A stretch of 64,000 nucleotides of DNA from Phlebotomus papatasi (GCF_024763615.1 NC_077222.1:35774001-35838000); one strand, 5' to 3'. Shown: positions 51,586 to 64,000, numbered from the stretch's first letter. The notes: generated from the sequence alone by a model not told the origin. Numbers and translations are program-made.

Positions 51586-53384
51586 AACTCTTGAACTCTT
51601 GTGTTGTTCAAATACAAAATATCCTATCAAAGATACCAAAATTATGAAATTATCTGCGAGATATTTCTTAAAAATGTTTTTTTTTTTGAAAAATTTAAAT
51701 GTAACAACCCAGGTTTCAGACTGGAGGTTTAGCTCAGTCTCTGAAGGCCTTCGATGCTAAGTGAAGTGGGTTCACAAGATATAGGAGAAAGTGGTCTGTC
51801 TTTGAATGCGGCAGCCTTTGAACATTTATTTTTTTCTCTTATTTTCCAAAGCAAAAATTATATTTTGTTCATCGAAGTTCATAGAAAATAATTAGTTGTA
51901 TTGACTATAGTTTAGAGCGTTTAGGGTTTTCGCTTTGGAAAATAAAAGAAAAATTAAAATATTCAGAGGCTGCCGCATTCAAAGGCAGGCCACTTTTCCC
52001 TAATAGATTAATCCTCCTTAATATCCAATCCCAAGTCATTTTTTTTTTCAAAAATCCTTACTAACAATAAATTAAAGAACTTAAGCCATATACGAGTATC
52101 TAAACTTTAGGTCAAAAGCCGTATTAGGGGAATCTACGAATACCATTTGTCATTAAAACGAATATTATTATGACATTCAAAAGCTTTCTCGAGAGTGGAA
52201 TATCTACAAGAAACAGAAAATCTCTAAACTATATAATATTTATTGCTCTCTCATGGAGAGCAATTAAATTCAATTTCAATAACAATAACCGTAAATAAAC
52301 TTCTAATTTATAAGCTTCGAAATTAGAATAAACAAATTGAGATATCAGTAATTTAAATGTTTCAAAAATACGTCAAATCGCTGACATTCAAAATCTCTTT
52401 TAGAAACATTCAAGAAACACGAACCAAAAGAGATTGAAACATTGAAATTTTTGCCAACATCTCAGTGAAAATTCCTCTCAAATTTACCAGTGAAAGCTTT
52501 TTGGGTGAAAAAAGCAAATCTTTGGAATCTGGCCGACACAGCCATCATGTGAATGTAGATCACCAGCAATTGTATCAATTCTTTTGCGCAAATTATCTTA
52601 TAAAGATTAAAAGAAACTCAGAAGCTGGAAAGAGACTCCGTAACGGCAATAACTTTTCATTAGCAATGCAACGTGAACCTGTACACCTATAATGATTTTT
52701 TCCTGCCATTAAAAAGCATACTAACACACATGTCCAATTTTGAGGTGGGGACTTGGTCAAAGACGGTGATCGTGTGTTTTGTTGAATAATTATGATGATT
52801 TTTTCATCTGACTCCACGCTTGACGAACCGGTTGCTTCGGAGGAACAAACCTCTCCCGACTCTGTTCACCAAACCCCAAATACTCTGACGATGATGCAGA
52901 AGAATTGGGCCCTCCACATTCCACAAACACTGACAAAATTTCTTCGGTGTACCTACTCAGGTGAACAGAAAAGGGGTAATCAGTCAGAAAACGAGAGATT
53001 TCAAAAATAACTTTGGATAAGATTTATAGAAAAATTTAAGGAAATACTTTTCAAAAATATATAACAAATAAGGAATGAAGTTGTAAATGTGGTAAATTTT
53101 ATCTGATTTAGATCCGTAATTGACTGAAAACAAATTTTAAAATTAATCATGCCTTCGACTCAAGCTGTAGATCAGGCAAAATTTCGTAAAATCAAAATTC
53201 ACATCGCTATATTTCTAAAAACGTTTTGCGTAGATCTGTCCACTCTTTCGCATTCAAAATTGGATTGAACTAAATTGAATTTGGATTGATAAATAAAAGA
53301 AGAAGAAGAATACGATAAAGTGGTTTAAAAATATGCAAAAAGTCTGCTGGAGTTGCAAATATTAAAGCCTTCGGAACACCTTTA

Positions 53385-53667
53385 AGCAGGGGCCTCTCAA
53401 CAATTCATTTTTCCATACGTTTTTGCATAGGGGCACGGAAGACTATTAGCAAGTTTTTTTTCCTAAAGAGAATTGACTTATCAGTCTGATATATTTCGAA
53501 ATCGTGCATTAAAATCCATATAAAAATACATATTTCATAATGTTAGCCGAAATAATACAAGAACTACGAGGAAATTTGTTTAAGTCGCGGTGCAATATCT
53601 GCAAAATTTTTACAAGGAAATGTGAAAAATATCTTCACTTTTTATTAGGCTTGATGGGCCCCTGCCT
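53385..53667. mobile_element. Putative MITE with GCAGGGGCC ends
   Basis: TTTAAGCAGGGGCCTCTCAA at left and GGGCCCCTGCCTTTAA at right are inverted over about 15 bp. It is about 283 bp. A single copy, so the call is tentative. Confidence 0.55.
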
Positions 53668-54116
53668 TTAAGTCTGTATAAATTCATGAAATCAAATTTC
53701 ACGTGCCTTTAAGATTTGCATGCCTATCCCTATTTCGGTCTCAAAATTGGGCTGAACTAAATGTAACTAGGTGTGATTTTCAAAAGAAGAAGAGTTCGAA
53801 AGAGTAGGGAAGACATATGCAAAGCTTTTAAGACAGAAAGGGATCTGAATATTGACTTTCTGAAATTTTCCTGATCTAAAAGGTGTGTCGAAGCTATGAG
53901 AAATTAAATGAAATTATCCCATATTCAAATCAGTCCAGTTTTTTCAATGCGTCCATCACCGTCTTAGTTTTCTTATCAACCTCATTGACAAATTAATGGA
54001 AAAATCCGTTCAAAATTTTTATAATGCAAAATCTTTAAAGCATATTCCAAAATATTTCAATTTCGGAATAATGAATATTCCTCGATAAAAAATGTGACTT
54101 TTCTTAATCCTGGAAT

Positions 54117-54621
54117 CATACTTGCACATTAAAATTTTAATATCAGAACCAGGGGCATGACATTTCCTATGTTTCTCATATGTTTCTAGCGAGCCGAAAA
54201 AACTTTTGTGTTTATTATCTGTTTTCTGTCATTGTAGAATTAATTAGCAAAAAAATAATAATACAAAATAAAAGCCAATTTAATAACAAAGAGGCAACCG
54301 AAAACCCTAAATTGGCAACCAACGTAGTTTTGAAGATATCTCGTGAAATGTGTACGAAAACAGGGGAAAAATTACAGTAAAACCGGTCCCATTTTTCAGA
54401 GCTAATGTCACCCTCCTGATTAGAATCGTCACACCTGTATTTTTCGCATTAATGCTATGAAACAATTTAAACCAATTTTTGTGCACCAAGTCTACCTTTT
54501 TTATCAATTAAATAGGTCAAATTCTAAATATTAAATAAGAAACACAAATCATATATTTAGACTCTCCACAGCTGCAATTAATATGAATAACATTAATATT
54601 TTAATGTGCAAGTGTAATATA
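54117..54621. mobile_element. MITE, TTATCACACTTGCACATTAA family, interrupted copy
   Basis: The left piece is TACTTGCACATTAAAATTTT (to about 54143). The right piece resumes near 54440 (TTTCGCATTAATGCTATGAA) and runs to TTTTAATGTGCAAGTGTAAT. Non-family sequence of about 295 bp lies between. Confidence 0.75.
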
Positions 54622-54806
54622 ACACTACACAGGCTAAAGAGCATTATTCAAAAATGTTTAAATATTGAATCTCATAATATTGTGTTTGTTCACGTACTCA
54701 AAATCGCTAGAGCTTTAAATGCTTTAAATGTTTTCAATCTCTCGCATATCAAAAAGCGCGATAAAACTAAAATACTTTATTGAATTGAATATTTTACGTG
54801 TCTATA

Positions 54807-55709
54807 GGGGAGACTGGGGCAAAAAGTTACAAAACGGATATTTTATTTTTTTACAAGCTTCTAAAATTTCTAATTAGCGCAGTTTTATAGGAAATTTACC
54901 GCTCTACAACTTTGTGAAAGTAATTTTCCTCTATTTTGTAAGGAAATACGTTTATCGAGCCAATTTCTAAAAGGTAATTTTATGACTCTTCTCAAAAATG
55001 CTGGGACAAATAGTACCAGACATGAAGTATTGTCATATTTTGATTCGCTTTATTACAGGCTTCCGTAAATTTGAAAACATACCTAGAGGACATATTTTCA
55101 TAGAAAATTTATTCATCTAAACCTTTGTAAAACACCGTTTTCTCTGCGAGAAAAGTGAGAAAACCAGGAAAGCGGTTTTCAAGCTATTTTAGAAAAAAAA
55201 ACACACACAAAAGACTGCTAATTGTTTGACCAATGCAAATAACAACCAGCGAGATATGGTAATGACGTTTCTTTTCGCCGTGAGACATCAGAAATTGCTT
55301 CGCTTCTTGTTACTTTTTGCTCTATACCTTTTGTTACTTTTTACCCCAAGTGTCCATTTTTAATAAAAGGATTTCTGGAGAAAATAACTTTTGTGAAATT
55401 CTAAAATAGATAGCGGATTCGTATTTAAAGAATCCAAATTATTTAGAAAATATTCACCAGTGCATCAATTTTGGAAAATAAGTAGGTAATAATTGTTATC
55501 TTCTGCAAGGAAAATATTTCAAAAATAGGGCTAAAAATTTCGAAATTTTTTTATTTTCTAAATTCCTTATTCGAATTCTAAGAAACTTACGACATTGAAG
55601 AAGGTCTATGGAGGCTATCTATAGAAAAAAATTGACCCGCTATCTTTTTTACCTAGGAAGATAGTGAATTTTGAATTTTTCGATTTGTGACTTTTGCCCC
55701 AGTCTCCCC
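54807..55709. mobile_element. MITE, GGGGAGACTGGGGCAAAA family, second long copy
   Basis: 903 bp, colinear with 11182-12103 in the same orientation, including the ACACAAAAGACTGC and TTTTACCCCAA landmarks. TA flanks both ends. Scattered substitutions and small gaps separate the two copies. Confidence 0.92.
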
Positions 55710-58512
55710 TAATGATTATAAGTGTTGTCCAATTTTTGCTCATCCGTTTTTAAAGCAATATCCCAAACACAAAAGCTCTCGTTAAATATATTTTCGAGCA
55801 ACTAAACCAACAGCAACTAAACTTTGGATGAAGTACCCCTCTAAAATGAGGGCTTTTGAGTATTCTTTTTTTTGTGACAGACACACACACATTTTATTCC
55901 GCTCTGTTGACCATGTCGCACTCAACTCTGTGCAGAATGGAAACTGAGAGTTCAAAGAGTTTTGTATTGAGCGCGAAAAGCGAAACTCCTGAGAAATGGG
56001 TCAATTTTGGCCATTCAAACAGACAAATATGCTATTCAGCCGCCAAAACACCTTTTGCACCACATTTAAATCAATCAATGGTTTTATTTGTCGTATTTAG
56101 GGTCAACAATTTATAGGGTGACTTCTTGTGGTCTCAATTTGGTTGAACGATCGTGTCCCAGAACTAAAAGGATTCTCACGCAATTTGGGAATTAACGACA
56201 GCCTTGAAAGTGCCTTGAGAGCCATATTATTTTAAGAAGGGAATTCCATAAGAATCGAGGTTATACCAATACCACCCAGAAGACAAATATTAAATGATTG
56301 GTCGTTGAATAAATTCCCAAATAGATTGAAATCTCAAGCAAAAAAAAGTCCATTTAACAGCTCTACTATTTGGGTCTTTTTTTTTGGCTCCAACGAGCCC
56401 AACAAGGTTTACACATTGCTAATCAATTTACTGGACAAAAATCGAATTTCCAGACCACAAGTGCACCACTTCAAGTCAGTATCAGTGTTGAATTTGAATT
56501 TAAAACGCCGCTTGCATCAACCAGTGTCGTATAAGCTTTACTACAGCTTATTCGAAGGAGGTATTTTGATGTTTTATATGGCTTTTCATCAATTGAACAT
56601 TGTCATTTCTAATTTTACCTTTTAATTTGTAAAATAATAATAATAACAACTGATATTTAATACTTCTACTGATTGCAGTTAACACAATATTTAAATCTAT
56701 TTTTTTAATAAAATTCGCAGCAATATCATAAAGAAATCTTGTTTTAATTCTTTCAGAATCGAGAAACTCGTACTATATTATCAAAAACAACTGGAAATTT
56801 TATTCTTAAATTGTTTTAGAATTGTAAGCCAACATTTTGTTCTTTAATTATTTGCTTAATTGTAATAATTACTGATTTGTAAATTGGGAGTTATTTCCCA
56901 CTTCACAAATTTAAAAAAATAACCAAATTCCTATTACGTCAATAGCTGATGGAAGCGTCGATATCACACAGACACAGTTTCTTGCTCTTATTCAATATTT
57001 TTTTTGCAGTTTTGCTCTCAACAAAATGCACAAAAATCAAATTAAAATGGTTAGCACCATTGAAAACACAAATACACAGTCTCAAGAAAATGTTGAGCAA
57101 TTCTCGTTGGACAAGCCTCACAGTCCCATTGAGGCTCAAATCAAAACCACAATTTCGCATTGGAATGCACAACAAATTCCCGCGATGTTGTGGAGTTAAA
57201 AGCAATCGAGGTGCGACTCAAAAAGACACTCATAACTCCCCAACAAATTGCACAGAAAATTAATTTTATAAAAATCCGATAAAATGGTTTTATTATCATG
57301 GCTTTTGATTGATTAAAATGACTCTGCAAATAAGTGACCTTCCCTCAAAACCACTTTAAAGGACAGAAATCTAACTGATTTTGATGATTTTTGTACTTTA
57401 TTGGACAATATAACCAACCAAAAGTGGACACATTTTGTCAAGCAAGAAACTGTTAACACCCAAATTTGTGATTAAGAAATTAAAAGTGTCATTAAAATCT
57501 CTAAAATGGGCGTTGCATCAACCCAAAAATAACTTAATGAACACTATTTCCTTGGCCAAGTCATTATTATTCTTGTAATGTGCACTTTTTGCTAATTTTA
57601 GTACTTTTTTTGTGACTCTACTACAAAAACCCCTCGTGAACACTGAAGTTTCATGGATAATTAACTTGAAGACATTTTGGGGAATTTTAATTGAGGTGTT
57701 GAATAATATTTGATGAATATCTTGAAGATCATGATCAGTCTGAACTGATATGATCACCTTAGAATTTGTTTTTCTTTTTCAGTATATTTGCCATTATAGA
57801 GATAGTGCAAATAATCTTAAAGATTGCGATCCTCATGAAATTTTCATTAGATCTTCTGAGAACTATTGAGCAACTCATTGCACAATCAATGGATTTTTAT
57901 TATAAACACGATCATCATAACACGGATGATCGTTGTTTCTAATTGACATCCAATTTAAAAATTCTTTCAATATTTATTCACATTCTTTTAATTTATTGTA
58001 TGTTTCTTTCAGTTGCACTAAAAACAGATTATGTATGCAAATTGTTCTGAGGTTAATGTCTTGAATACAAATTCATTGTTTTGTATTGATGTTGAAAGTC
58101 CCAAATTTCACAACATAAGTGCTTTGGGGACAATGCTCCAAATGAGATCTCAAGAAGTAACGCAAAAAGAAAAAATAATTTTATAGTGAAACTTATTGAG
58201 GCACTTGTGGCAGCTTTTATAAGAAAAAAAGTACTTTGTTACTGTGTATTATTAGTATTTTTACATTTCTTACATGGCTGTAGGGCGGATAAGTGTTTAG
58301 GTGTTAAGATGTTTAAATGATTTTTTTTCTTTTCTTTTCTACAGCTTTTTTTAAGCCTTAAACACCAACCAAATAGAAAGTAAAATTTTTAGTCTATCTT
58401 TATTTGGACTATGTCCTTCTAGATTTTGTGAAAGATATTTGAAACAGTAAATAAAATAAGAGAAAAATAAATTTAAATAAAAGAAACAATAATCCTGCGA
58501 GGCGTTGAAAGG

Positions 58513-58672
58513 TTAACGTCATGAAAAATCCGGTGATCGTCGGATGGGAGGAGGTTCAGCCCAGAATAAAAATTTCTTTTCTTCCCAGAACTTTCGATGC
58601 TCTGGAAAGAAAAAAAAAATTCTGGGCTGAACCTCCTCTCATGCGACGATCACCGGATTTTTCATTAAGTTA
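58513..58672. repeat. Hairpin-forming inverted repeat (AATCCGGTGATCGTCGGATG)
   Basis: Arms of about 55 bp (58513-58567 and 58617-58672) share TTCAGCCCAGAAT / ATTCTGGGCTGAA and TCCGGTGATCGTC / GACGATCACCGGA. A half-site relative with one arm lies at 38,705-38,790 (CCCGGTAGTCGTCGGGTGGG). Confidence 0.85.
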
Positions 58673-59730
58673 ATATCAACGTCGATTCCCTACATTCTGA
58701 AAGGTTAACGGAATGATTGAATCTGAAAATCGAAGCATAAGAACGTACGTCTTAAAGTAATAAGTGACATAAGCACCTGTTATTTAAAATAGTGGTTCCA
58801 AGGCTTGTACTTTTTTTTTTATTGTTTCAATTTTTCTTTTTTTTTGCAAAATAACTTTAAAGATCGAGGAAAATACTAAATACTACTATATTAAGGCAAT
58901 GCCTTAATATTCTCTGTAATTTTCCAAAAATCTTTACTTGTGAATTTTATTAACTAAGCAAAAATAAGAATTTAAAAAATTTCGAAAAATGCATAAGAGA
59001 GGGGATACTATAGATAGCCTGGTTAAGAAAAATGCTCCATAATTAATTAATAATATTATAAATAATATTATAATAATAAAAATAGGTTAAATTGCAAACA
59101 TGCACTCATGTTCCTCAGATCGCCATACGAATTTTATCAGGTTCATCACTGATAATTGCTTATCTCCCTTGCAATACCTTATTCATAAAGAGTAGAGAAT
59201 AATTTTTGTAAAAAATCATTTTGTTTTGAGATAATAATACGGGACGACGACCTGACGACAAGAGGAACTCCTACCATCGCTGGTGCCCTTCTCTTGTTTC
59301 TACTACAAAGGCAAGGATCACTTAAAAATATCATTCTTAGATCCATTAATTTTAAGTTTTAATAATGGATTTTTTAGCAATCAAATCAATCGATTGAGGA
59401 AAATATAATACCACTGGAAAGGTCTTGAAATTCTCCATAATCTACGCAATTTTCCTAATATAGTAACTTTTTTTCGTGGAAAAAGCGGTCAGCTTACCAA
59501 CATAGTTCAGTTCATCTTCGTCCATTGACCCAACGGCCATCGAATAAACATAAAATCATAAAAATTGAAGAAAATGTTTTTTTTAATGCTGACCTCCTGC
59601 CCCCAACAGTTAAGAGAATAGAATATTTACTTAAGTAAGAGTGAAGAAATGCAATATTTGAAGGCTGTAGGGGATGAACAAGTATTGCCAGAGTGAACCG
59701 TTAATGGAAGCTCGGAAAATCCCGCCGATG

Positions 59731-59931
59731 AGTCTCCAAGATCGCGCTTATCGCGTATCAGTCTCCAATATCGCGCTGATCGCATATCAGTCTCCAACAT
59801 CGCGCTCATCACGTGATCAGTCTACAAGATCGCGTTGATTGTGGGATCAGTCTCCAAGTTCGCGCTGATTGCGCGATCAGTCGCAAAGATGGCACTGATC
59901 GCGCGATCAGTCCGCAGCATCGTGCTAATCG
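59731..59931. repeat. Minisatellite, about 30-bp unit, nearly seven copies
   Basis: Units start at 59731, 59760, 59789, 59819, 59849, 59879 and 59909. The consensus is close to AGTCTCCAAGATCGCGCTGA followed by TCGCGCGATC. Units are 29 or 30 bp and differ by several substitutions. It is markedly CpG-rich against the AT-rich surroundings. Open frames cross it on both strands because 30 bp is ten codons; neither is judged a gene. Confidence 0.92.
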
Positions 59932-60227
59932 GCACCCAGAGTAAAATGAACCGTGACTGGCAAACTTGTTTACCCCTGGGAAGGCTGATTCTTATATTTC
60001 ATTTAATAAAAAAATATGTATTAAATTTAAATAGTATTTATGGCTTCAGAAGATTTACATGGCCAGTGAACCGGGCCCTCACTCTTTTTTCTTTTTGAGG
60101 AGATCAGTAGTGAAGTTGGCGGCAGACGCAGTTAAATGATATAAACTTTCACTTAAACCTGAGAACTTGCAATCCTATAAATTTTTCTGAATGAAGAAAA
60201 TTTATAAAATTCTAAAAATCACAATTA

Positions 60228-60655
60228 GGGTAAGCGTGCCAAATTTCGGCACAGTTGCACGAAAGCGCCAAGGTCTCAAGTTTTAAATGCTATATTATTA
60301 ATACAAATTGAATATTTTTATTACTTCTTCTTAAGGAGTGTTGCTTGGAACCTTGTAGACAGTTTATCGTTTTTTATTTACTCTAAAATCATTCTTAAAA
60401 CATTTTAAAATAAATAAAAATGTTGACATAGCTTTGGTGCCTTATTTCGGCCACCTTTAGTCTCATAGTTCTTTGCCCATCGGGAATTCTTCAAATGTCT
60501 TTTTCACGTCATCTTGTTTGTCGGAGCTACATTTTTTGTTATTTTTTTGCATTGTATAATCTCTAGAGTATGTAAAAACTAAAAATTCATGGAAATTCGA
60601 TGAACAAAAAAGATGGCCGGAATTGCAAGCTGGCCGAAATTTGGCACACTTACCC
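60228..60655. mobile_element. MITE, GGGTAAGTGTACCAAATT family, intact copy
   Basis: 428 bp, reverse orientation to 33077-33486. The left end GGGTAAGCGTGCCAAATTTC and right end GAAATTTGGCACACTTACCC are near-perfect inverted repeats flanked by TA. Confidence 0.92.
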
Positions 60656-61653
60656 TACTAACATTAAAATATAGGATTCCAACAGTAAAGTATTTTTTAC
60701 TACGTGTAAGCAAGATGGTCAATTTAAGTCAAGGGCATTTTTAAATCTATTTTTTTTTAGTTAAATGCCAGAAAAATTGCAGCTTCCACTTTAATTAACT
60801 CTCCCGGTCGGCATTTTAATTAATTTAAACTACTATTCTTTAATTTATTTTTAACTTGTTTTGCTTTTGTCCAGTTGTTTTAGTTATAAACATTTTCTTT
60901 TGGCTATATCGTTATATTTTTAATTGATAGAATACGAGTCAGATTACATTTTCACTACGCAATTTTAATGTTTTTTAGTTCACTTTTTTGTAAACTGTTT
61001 TGGCCATGATCTTGAGTAGTTTGATTGATCAAAAATTCCAAAAATGATCACTTAATAACTTTTTGCAGGTATTTTATTTTTGCAATACCAATATAGTTAA
61101 CCTATTGATCAAGGTCGGGAAGTCTTTGAAGATCATTTGATCGGCAAATCCCATGAGATCGCGGGATTTATGAATCATTTGAAAAGATTTTCCTCGGCCC
61201 ATTTAACACTTGTCAGGTCTGATTGATCCAATCACAAGTAGTGAGAAAAATTTTATGATTCTTTTAGTAAATTCTTGGTGTTTGTGTTGGGAAAAGTGAA
61301 TGGATGACAACATTGGGGAGAGCCTTGAAAAACCGTGATCTCTTACCTCGAATCTCTCGTGTCTCTATATGATTTTTTTTTATTATTCTCACAGCGAGAG
61401 AGGTATTCCACTTAATTGGCGCTTCTAATTCACCTACAATTTACCTAACCTGTTGAATGTTTTCACGGAATAACCGCGCGCGCAAATTCTGCAGCATCCA
61501 CAGAGATTCAACTCTGGAGGCGTCCCCCAAAGACGCCCAAAGACACACAATATTGCACCAGAGAGGAAAATTCTTCACAAAATGTGTAAGTAAATGGCAA
61601 ATAAATCCCACAAACGTCATTCACAAAATAAATGAAGTCTCTTGGTAGCTCAC
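60656..61653. other. Intronic or upstream DNA, nothing recognised
   Basis: AT-rich until about 61440, then more GC-rich towards the candidate first exon. No coding feature. Confidence 0.4.
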
Positions 61654-61822
61654 CTTTCTTCACGCGAATCTCCAAAAATCCAAAAAAAAATATTCCTTTT
61701 AGCTCTTGTAGAGTCTCTCAACTTCACAAAATTTCACTAAAGTTTCTTAAATAAAAAATAGATTTTTCTCTTGTCTAAAAACACGCGGCACTTCTTCACT
61801 CACTGCTTCTCGAGTTACAACT
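61654..61822 (-). other. Candidate non-coding first exon of FRRS1-like gene
   Basis: On the minus strand an initiator match TCAGTT sets +1 at 61822. The following 169 nt contain no ATG and end GTGAAGAAAG|GTGAGC, a strong donor. The acceptor before the ATG exon at 31797 is compatible. No other minus-strand gene is recognised between them, so the two exons are joined by inference. It could instead be the first exon of an unrelated transcript. Confidence 0.45.
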
Positions 61823-62130
61823 GAACGGTCTGGGGAGCTGTTCAAGTGGTCAGGGAACGACTTTTCACACACTCAGACACCTCAAAAGCCAATTCTTTCT
61901 CACTCACTCTCTCAGTCAAGGGGCCCCCACTCTCATGTAAAAAAAGCCCCATCGCCCCACGCATCGACGCACCGCAAGAATTCCCGCGAAAAAGCCTATG
62001 GATGATGCATGAATTTCTTGGCGGGATTTCCCAGATCTCTCCTAGTCAAAGAACATTTCTTGCAGCAAAGGGAAAAGCCCACAGCAATTGGCAAAGGGAA
62101 TGCTATAAAACAGCAAAAATTTTACTTGAA
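61823..62130 (-). promoter_or_regulatory. Candidate promoter, GAGA-type repeats, no TATA box
   Basis: Upstream of the inferred start the minus strand carries CTGAGAGAGTGAGTGAGAAA, matching GAGA-factor sites, in DNA richer in G and C than the flanks. No TATA box is seen at -30. The plus-strand frame 61846-62142 overlaps it and has no family features. Confidence 0.4.
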
Positions 62131-62458
62131 ATCCTTTTGTGAATAATTTAACAGTTTGATCGATTGAAAAGATAGTTGAGCAATTACAGGGAGAATTTTC
62201 TACAAGTCACTTTTGAAATTGATGACTTGAAAGTGATTAAAATTAAATCCCAAATTGAAGAAAATTTTCCTCATTGAAGAAACCTTGGCAAAATTTTATC
62301 AAACATTGATGGGGACTTAAATTTCAATTAGCCTGAAAAAATCAAAATTAATGTAAATATTAAAAAAAAACTTTTGTCTCTATCAACCAAACTCGTAAAA
62401 TTTATATAATTCTCTATTTTGTAAAGATTTGTTGATGAAAATGGTTAATTGTTTAATT

Positions 62459-62660
62459 TCGACCACTCAGAATAAGAAACGAATAACTCGCAGTAGGCAA
62501 ATTTTACAGGAGAGCGATTTGAAACAGAGATTTTACATGCTGAGTATGGATTTTTTGATATTTAAAATCTCTAAAACTTTGAAAATAGTTATCTTTCAAA
62601 TATAATATTTACAGGGAAGGTAAAGGGTATAAGGAAGTATCCAAAAAGCGAATAAAACTT
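62459..62660 (+). repeat. Dispersed repeat, uninterrupted copy
   Basis: Shares GAATAAGAAACGAATAACTC, AGGAGAGCGATTTGAAAC, GAGATTTTACATGCTGAGTA and CAGGGAAGGTAAAGGGTATA with the inverted copy at 44365-44570 and the SINE-split copy at 34561-35100. It shows what the 34-kb copy looked like before the SINE arrived. Confidence 0.75.
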
Positions 62661-62859
62661 TTTTTGTAAGAAATCGAGTTGATTCTGAGTGGTAGATTTA
62701 CAGTCTATTTAGGGGGATGTGGGGCAGTTTATGCATATACAAAAATATAAAATATAAATATTATATATAAAATAAATATATATAAATGAGTTTGAGTACA
62801 GTGCCTTTATTTGATCAATTTCCCATACTCCCCTTGTCAATCACTCAAAAAGAAAACTA

Positions 62860-63861
62860 CAGTAGACTCTCACTTATCCACGAACTCTTTTTCCGGGTGA
62901 CATAAAAAATCCGTGAGACAGTTGAATTTTCAAAATTTTGTTGACATAGGATAAATTAAGTTAATTCTAAACCTGCTCCAAATGGAAATTTTTCGCTACT
63001 CCAAATGGAAACGTCACTGTTTTCATGATAAATACAGTACTAAATTATTATATTTATATATTTTCTATACCTCAGTTTCATTATTTAGTTAATTTTGCTC
63101 TAAAAAAAGCGAAAATCCATTCATATTCACAAATTTTAATTTGTTAATTTTTCAGAAAAATTAAAAGTGTACCTTTTCAACATCGAATTTTTCATCGATC
63201 GACCATGTTTTCCAATGAAAAACACAATGGGGTGACTGTTGTTTATTCGTTTTGTTTAACATTTATGTAATATTTCTGGCTAATTTTAGTTATATTAAGT
63301 GCTAGTCTTTATTGTTGACGATACGTGAAGTTTTCAAATGAAATAACTACCTATTTCGTGAACAAAAAGGGTTTTTCTGAAGTGTCTGCAAATACTTCAA
63401 TAGGAAACACCGGAAATATGATTTTTTGGAGAGATTTTCTTATTGTTTTAGATGGGAAAGGAGAAAAGACAAGGAATAAGAACAAATCCTCCACTCAAGA
63501 GCATCTCAACAAGGTTTTGGAAGCCTTTCGTCGCGCCTTCGGTTACACTGTATGTCTCCAATTAGAAACTTTCCCTTGTCTCCATTTGGATTAATACGTT
63601 TCCAATAGAAGCATTTTACACTCGCATATTTTTCTTGTATTCAAGAAGTTTTCAAATTATATCTAAAGAATTACTAAACAGTAACATTCTAGAAGAGTCA
63701 AGGAGCAAATTTATGTAATTCTCTTCAGAATAAATATGAACTTAATGTATTGAATCTTTTGTCAAAGTTAAAGCGTCTGGAAAGGGTTTTGAATTAGGAC
63801 ATTTACCCCAATTGTCCCCGTTTTGGGGTTTTTTGTTGAAGCAAAAGTGCTCTATCTACTG
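62860..63861. mobile_element. Putative pogo-like element, CAGTAGA ends
   Basis: The left end CAGTAGACTCTCACTTATCC follows TA. On the right, the inverted sequence CAGTAGATAGAGCACTTTTG is followed by TA. The 1,002-bp span contains an 89-codon plus-strand frame (63325-63594) with no transposase motif that I recognise. End similarity is limited to the first bases, so this is tentative. Confidence 0.4.
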
Positions 63862-64000
63862 TAATTCTTTCTCACTGTAACTTTTTTGGACAGTACGCAT
63901 GTTTAGAGAGAATGTCGATTCAGTCAGGTCAGTCCTCCACAAATTTCCAATGTAAACAAAAAAAATTGTTGTATTTCAAACAATTTAATGTATCAATCTC

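Larger units (their letters stand above)
31797..61653 (-). other. Inferred first intron of FRRS1-like gene, about 30 kb
   Basis: Between the ATG exon and the candidate non-coding exon I recognise no coding exon on either strand. The content is MITEs, SINEs and AT-rich DNA. Repeat-poor segments that could hold regulatory sequence include 36.3-36.7, 37.4-37.7, 41.1-42.0, 52.4-53.0 and 55.8-57.8 kb. The intron depends on the first exon at 61654-61822 belonging to this gene. Confidence 0.45.

Noticed and set aside
55886..55899. Short ACACAC run
   Set aside because: Too short to be a notable microsatellite.
56949..57263. 104-codon plus-strand frame with a hydrophobic start, possible secreted peptide
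   Set aside because: Frames of similar size are open on the opposite strand, and there is no cysteine pattern or known family; it is not supportable as a gene.

Overview
The window is AT-rich, intron-bearing eukaryotic DNA packed with short inverted-repeat transposons. The one clear gene is most like an insect (dipteran) gene, and the mix of MITEs and tRNA-derived SINEs fits a nematoceran fly such as a sand fly. The species is inference and was not tested. There are no operons, rRNA or tRNA genes, CRISPR arrays or phage signatures.

The anchor is a minus-strand gene whose coding exons run from 31773 down to 19444. Six exons join in frame through consensus splice sites to a 630-residue protein. 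It has a signal peptide, a Reeler domain, a DOMON domain, a cytochrome b561 core with four spaced histidines, and a C-terminal membrane helix. This is the FRRS1/SDR2 (ferric-chelate reductase 1) architecture. A probable non-coding first exon lies at 61654-61822, which would give a first intron of about 30 kb. A second minus-strand gene of the same family begins at 2006 and leaves the window on the left. It keeps the b561 start but has its own signal peptide and a short acidic linker in place of the Reeler and DOMON domains.

Layout: 1-2,290, 5' part of the b561-only paralogue and its candidate promoter; 2.3-18.9 kb, intergenic DNA with SINE and MITE insertions; 18.9-31.8 kb, 3' UTR and all coding exons of the FRRS1-like gene, with two repeat-filled introns; 31.8-61.65 kb, the inferred first intron, full of MITEs; 61.65-62.2 kb, candidate first exon and promoter; 62.2-64 kb, repeat DNA including a pogo-like element.

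Most of the remaining structure is non-autonomous transposon biology. At least ten inverted-repeat families can be delimited by eye, many with two to four copies and several nested in each other. Several otherwise unrelated families share ends of the form TA|GGG(G)...(C)CCC|TA. The least familiar item is a 2.3-kb element at 25256-27584 whose two ends are each a 26-nt hairpin of 10-6-10 design, sitting inside a larger GGGG-type element. I found no multi-gene system; the novelty candidates are the transposon structures and the gene-family comparison.
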